Positions 5,275 through 6,095 of a stretch of DNA of 6,095 nucleotides are shown here, piece after piece. Each line of letters starts with the position of its first letter. Within the stretch, counting starts at the first letter, position 1. The stretch lies in the NCBI RefSeq assembly GCF_036311985.1, contig NZ_JAZDCJ010000074.1. The stretch is one strand, 5' to 3'. The DNA is from JAZDCJ01 sp036311985. Lineage in GTDB: Bacteria; Actinomycetota; Actinomycetes; Actinomycetales; Micrococcaceae. The notes under the pieces were generated by a model. It saw only the letters and a list, made by a program, of their open reading frames with translations, had not been told where the DNA came from and ran no database searches. The position numbers and the translations under genes are program-made.

Positions 5275-6029
5275 GCGAGCCGGCGAAGAGCATCGAGTAC
5301 TACGCCCGGGCATTACGCGCCCCGCGCATCACCGACGGCTACCGTGCCCTGGGCGACCGCGCCCGGGAAGCGGGCTGGTCCCACGAGGAGTACCTAGCCG
5401 CCGTGCTCAGCCGCGAGGTCGCCGAGCGCGAAGCCTCCGGGGCGGCCCTGCGGATCCGTGCCGCCCGCTTCCCCGGCGCCAAGACCATCGAGGAGTTCAA
5501 CTTCGACCACCAGCCGGCCGCCGACCGCAACCTGGTGGCCCACCTCGGCACCGGGGTCTTCCTCGAGGAAGCCAAGAACGTGGTCCTGCTCGGTCCTCCC
5601 GGCACCGGCAAAACGCATTTGGCCGTGGGCATCGGGATCAAGGCCGCCCGCGCCGGGCACCGGGTCCTGTTCGACACCGCCACCGGCTGGGTCGCTCGCC
5701 TCGCCGAGGCGCACGAACGCGGACGCCTGCCCCAGGAACTGACAAAGCTGCGCCGCTACAAGCTGCTGATCGTCGACGAGGTCGGATACATCCCGTTCGA
5801 CCAGGACTCGGCGAACCTGTTCTTCCAACTGGTCTCGTCCAGGTATGAGCACGCCTCGCTGGTCCTCACCTCGAACCTGGCGTTCAGCCGTTGGGGCGAG
5901 GTCTTCGGCGACGCTACGGTCGCCTCAGCCATGATCGACCGCATCGTCCACCACGCGGAGGTTCTCAACCTCACCGGCAGCAGCTACCGGCTCCGCAACA
6001 GAACCACCACAAGACCTCAGGCACAATAG
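5271..6029 (+). CDS. istB: IS21-family helper ATPase IstB (DnaC/AAA+-like)
   Basis: A 252-aa AAA+ ATPase that assembles on target DNA and stimulates IstA, related to the helicase loaders DnaC and DnaI. The Walker A loop is GPPGTGKTHLA (108-118), Walker B is KLLIVDEVGY (164-173), a sensor-1 motif is VLTSN (198-202) and IDRIVHHAEV (222-231) carries the Arg expected to act in trans. The N-terminal segment (about 1-80) matches the IstB N-domain in length and ends with the usual TIEEFNFDHQP. The GTG start at 5271 overlaps the istA stop as GTGA, so the two proteins are translationally coupled. The TAG stop lies 11 bp before the right terminal repeat. No frameshift or missing motif is seen. Confidence 0.95.
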   Translation: MSEPAKSIEYYARALRAPRITDGYRALGDRAREAGWSHEEYLAAVLSREVAEREASGAALRIRAARFPGAKTIEEFNFDHQPAADRNLVAHLGTGVFLEEAKNVVLLGPPGTGKTHLAVGIGIKAARAGHRVLFDTATGWVARLAEAHERGRLPQELTKLRRYKLLIVDEVGYIPFDQDSANLFFQLVSSRYEHASLVLTSNLAFSRWGEVFGDATVASAMIDRIVHHAEVLNLTGSSYRLRNRTTTRPQAQ

Positions 6030-6040
6030 AACCGCAACCC

Positions 6041-6094
6041 GGTGGCCCTATTTTCAGTTGGCAGAAATGGCCCTATTTTCGGTCGGCGTTAACA
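6041..6094. repeat. Right terminal inverted repeat of the IS, with two internal motif copies
   Basis: Reverse-complement partner of 3970-4023. It carries two copies of the same 20-bp motif on the minus strand, at 6043-6062 (inner) and 6068-6087 (outer), again offset by 25 bp. The inner copy here has the AATAGGG form, whereas the left inner copy has AATGAGG. One base (C6095) remains after the element. Confidence 0.9.
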
Positions 6095-6095
6095 C

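Larger units (their letters stand above)
3970..6094 (+). mobile_element. IS21-family insertion sequence, apparently complete
   Basis: A 2,125-bp element carrying the istA-istB gene pair between 54-bp imperfect terminal inverted repeats that begin TGTTRACGCC and so end in the TG...CA expected of the family. Both ORFs are intact, with full DDE and Walker motifs, so the element looks potentially active. The gene order, 4-bp overlap and multiple terminal repeats are typical of IS21 elements. The window ends one base beyond the right end, so the 4-8 bp target duplication cannot be verified. It lies after arsN1 and does not interrupt any recognisable ars gene. Confidence 0.92.

Noticed and set aside
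1..6095. tRNA, rRNA, CRISPR array or riboswitch
   Set aside because: No cloverleaf-like segment, no regularly spaced repeats other than the IS ends, and no conserved RNA motif was recognised by eye on either strand.

Overview
The window is GC-rich DNA whose open frames favour G/C-ending codons. It uses GTG starts and 4-bp stop/start overlaps, and its ArsR has the N-terminal Cys pair known from Corynebacterium glutamicum ArsR. These traits point to an actinobacterium, perhaps one of the Micrococcales; genus cannot be read from the sequence. The content is an arsenic-resistance locus followed by an almost exactly complete IS21-family insertion sequence.

Left part (about 51-2688, minus strand): an operon read right to left. 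It encodes an ACR3-type arsenite efflux permease, a thioredoxin-type arsenate reductase (ArsC), a thioredoxin reductase (TrxB/ArsT-like), and a very short Cys-rich ORF of 18 codons with three Gly-Cys-Cys units. Gaps between genes are about 25-30 bp and each start has a purine-rich ribosome binding site, so one transcript is likely. ArsC reduces arsenate, TrxB supplies reducing power through thioredoxin, and ACR3 exports the arsenite. The role of the tiny Cys-rich ORF is unknown; it could be an arsenite-binding microprotein or a Cys-sensing leader peptide for a gene beyond the left edge.

Centre (2689-2788): a compact divergent control region. A good -35/-10 pair drives acr3 leftward. A -10 hexamer sits 6 bases before the arsR ATG, which suggests a leaderless arsR transcript. 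A 7-bp inverted repeat overlaps the acr3 promoter and is a reasonable ArsR operator candidate.

Right of it (2789-3654, plus strand): arsR is followed, with a GTGA overlap, by a GNAT acetyltransferase of the phosphinothricin/arsinothricin acetyltransferase (ArsN1) type. The locus therefore appears to handle both inorganic arsenic and perhaps the organoarsenical antibiotic arsinothricin.

3655-3969 holds no gene I recognise. It has one open frame with a short coding-like stretch whose stop lies inside the IS end, so it may be a remnant cut by the insertion. 3970-6094 is the IS: istA (DDE transposase) and istB (AAA+ helper) overlap by 4 bp and lie between 54-bp imperfect terminal inverted repeats. 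Each end contains two copies of a 20-bp motif spaced 25 bp apart. The window stops one base after the right end, so the target duplication cannot be checked.
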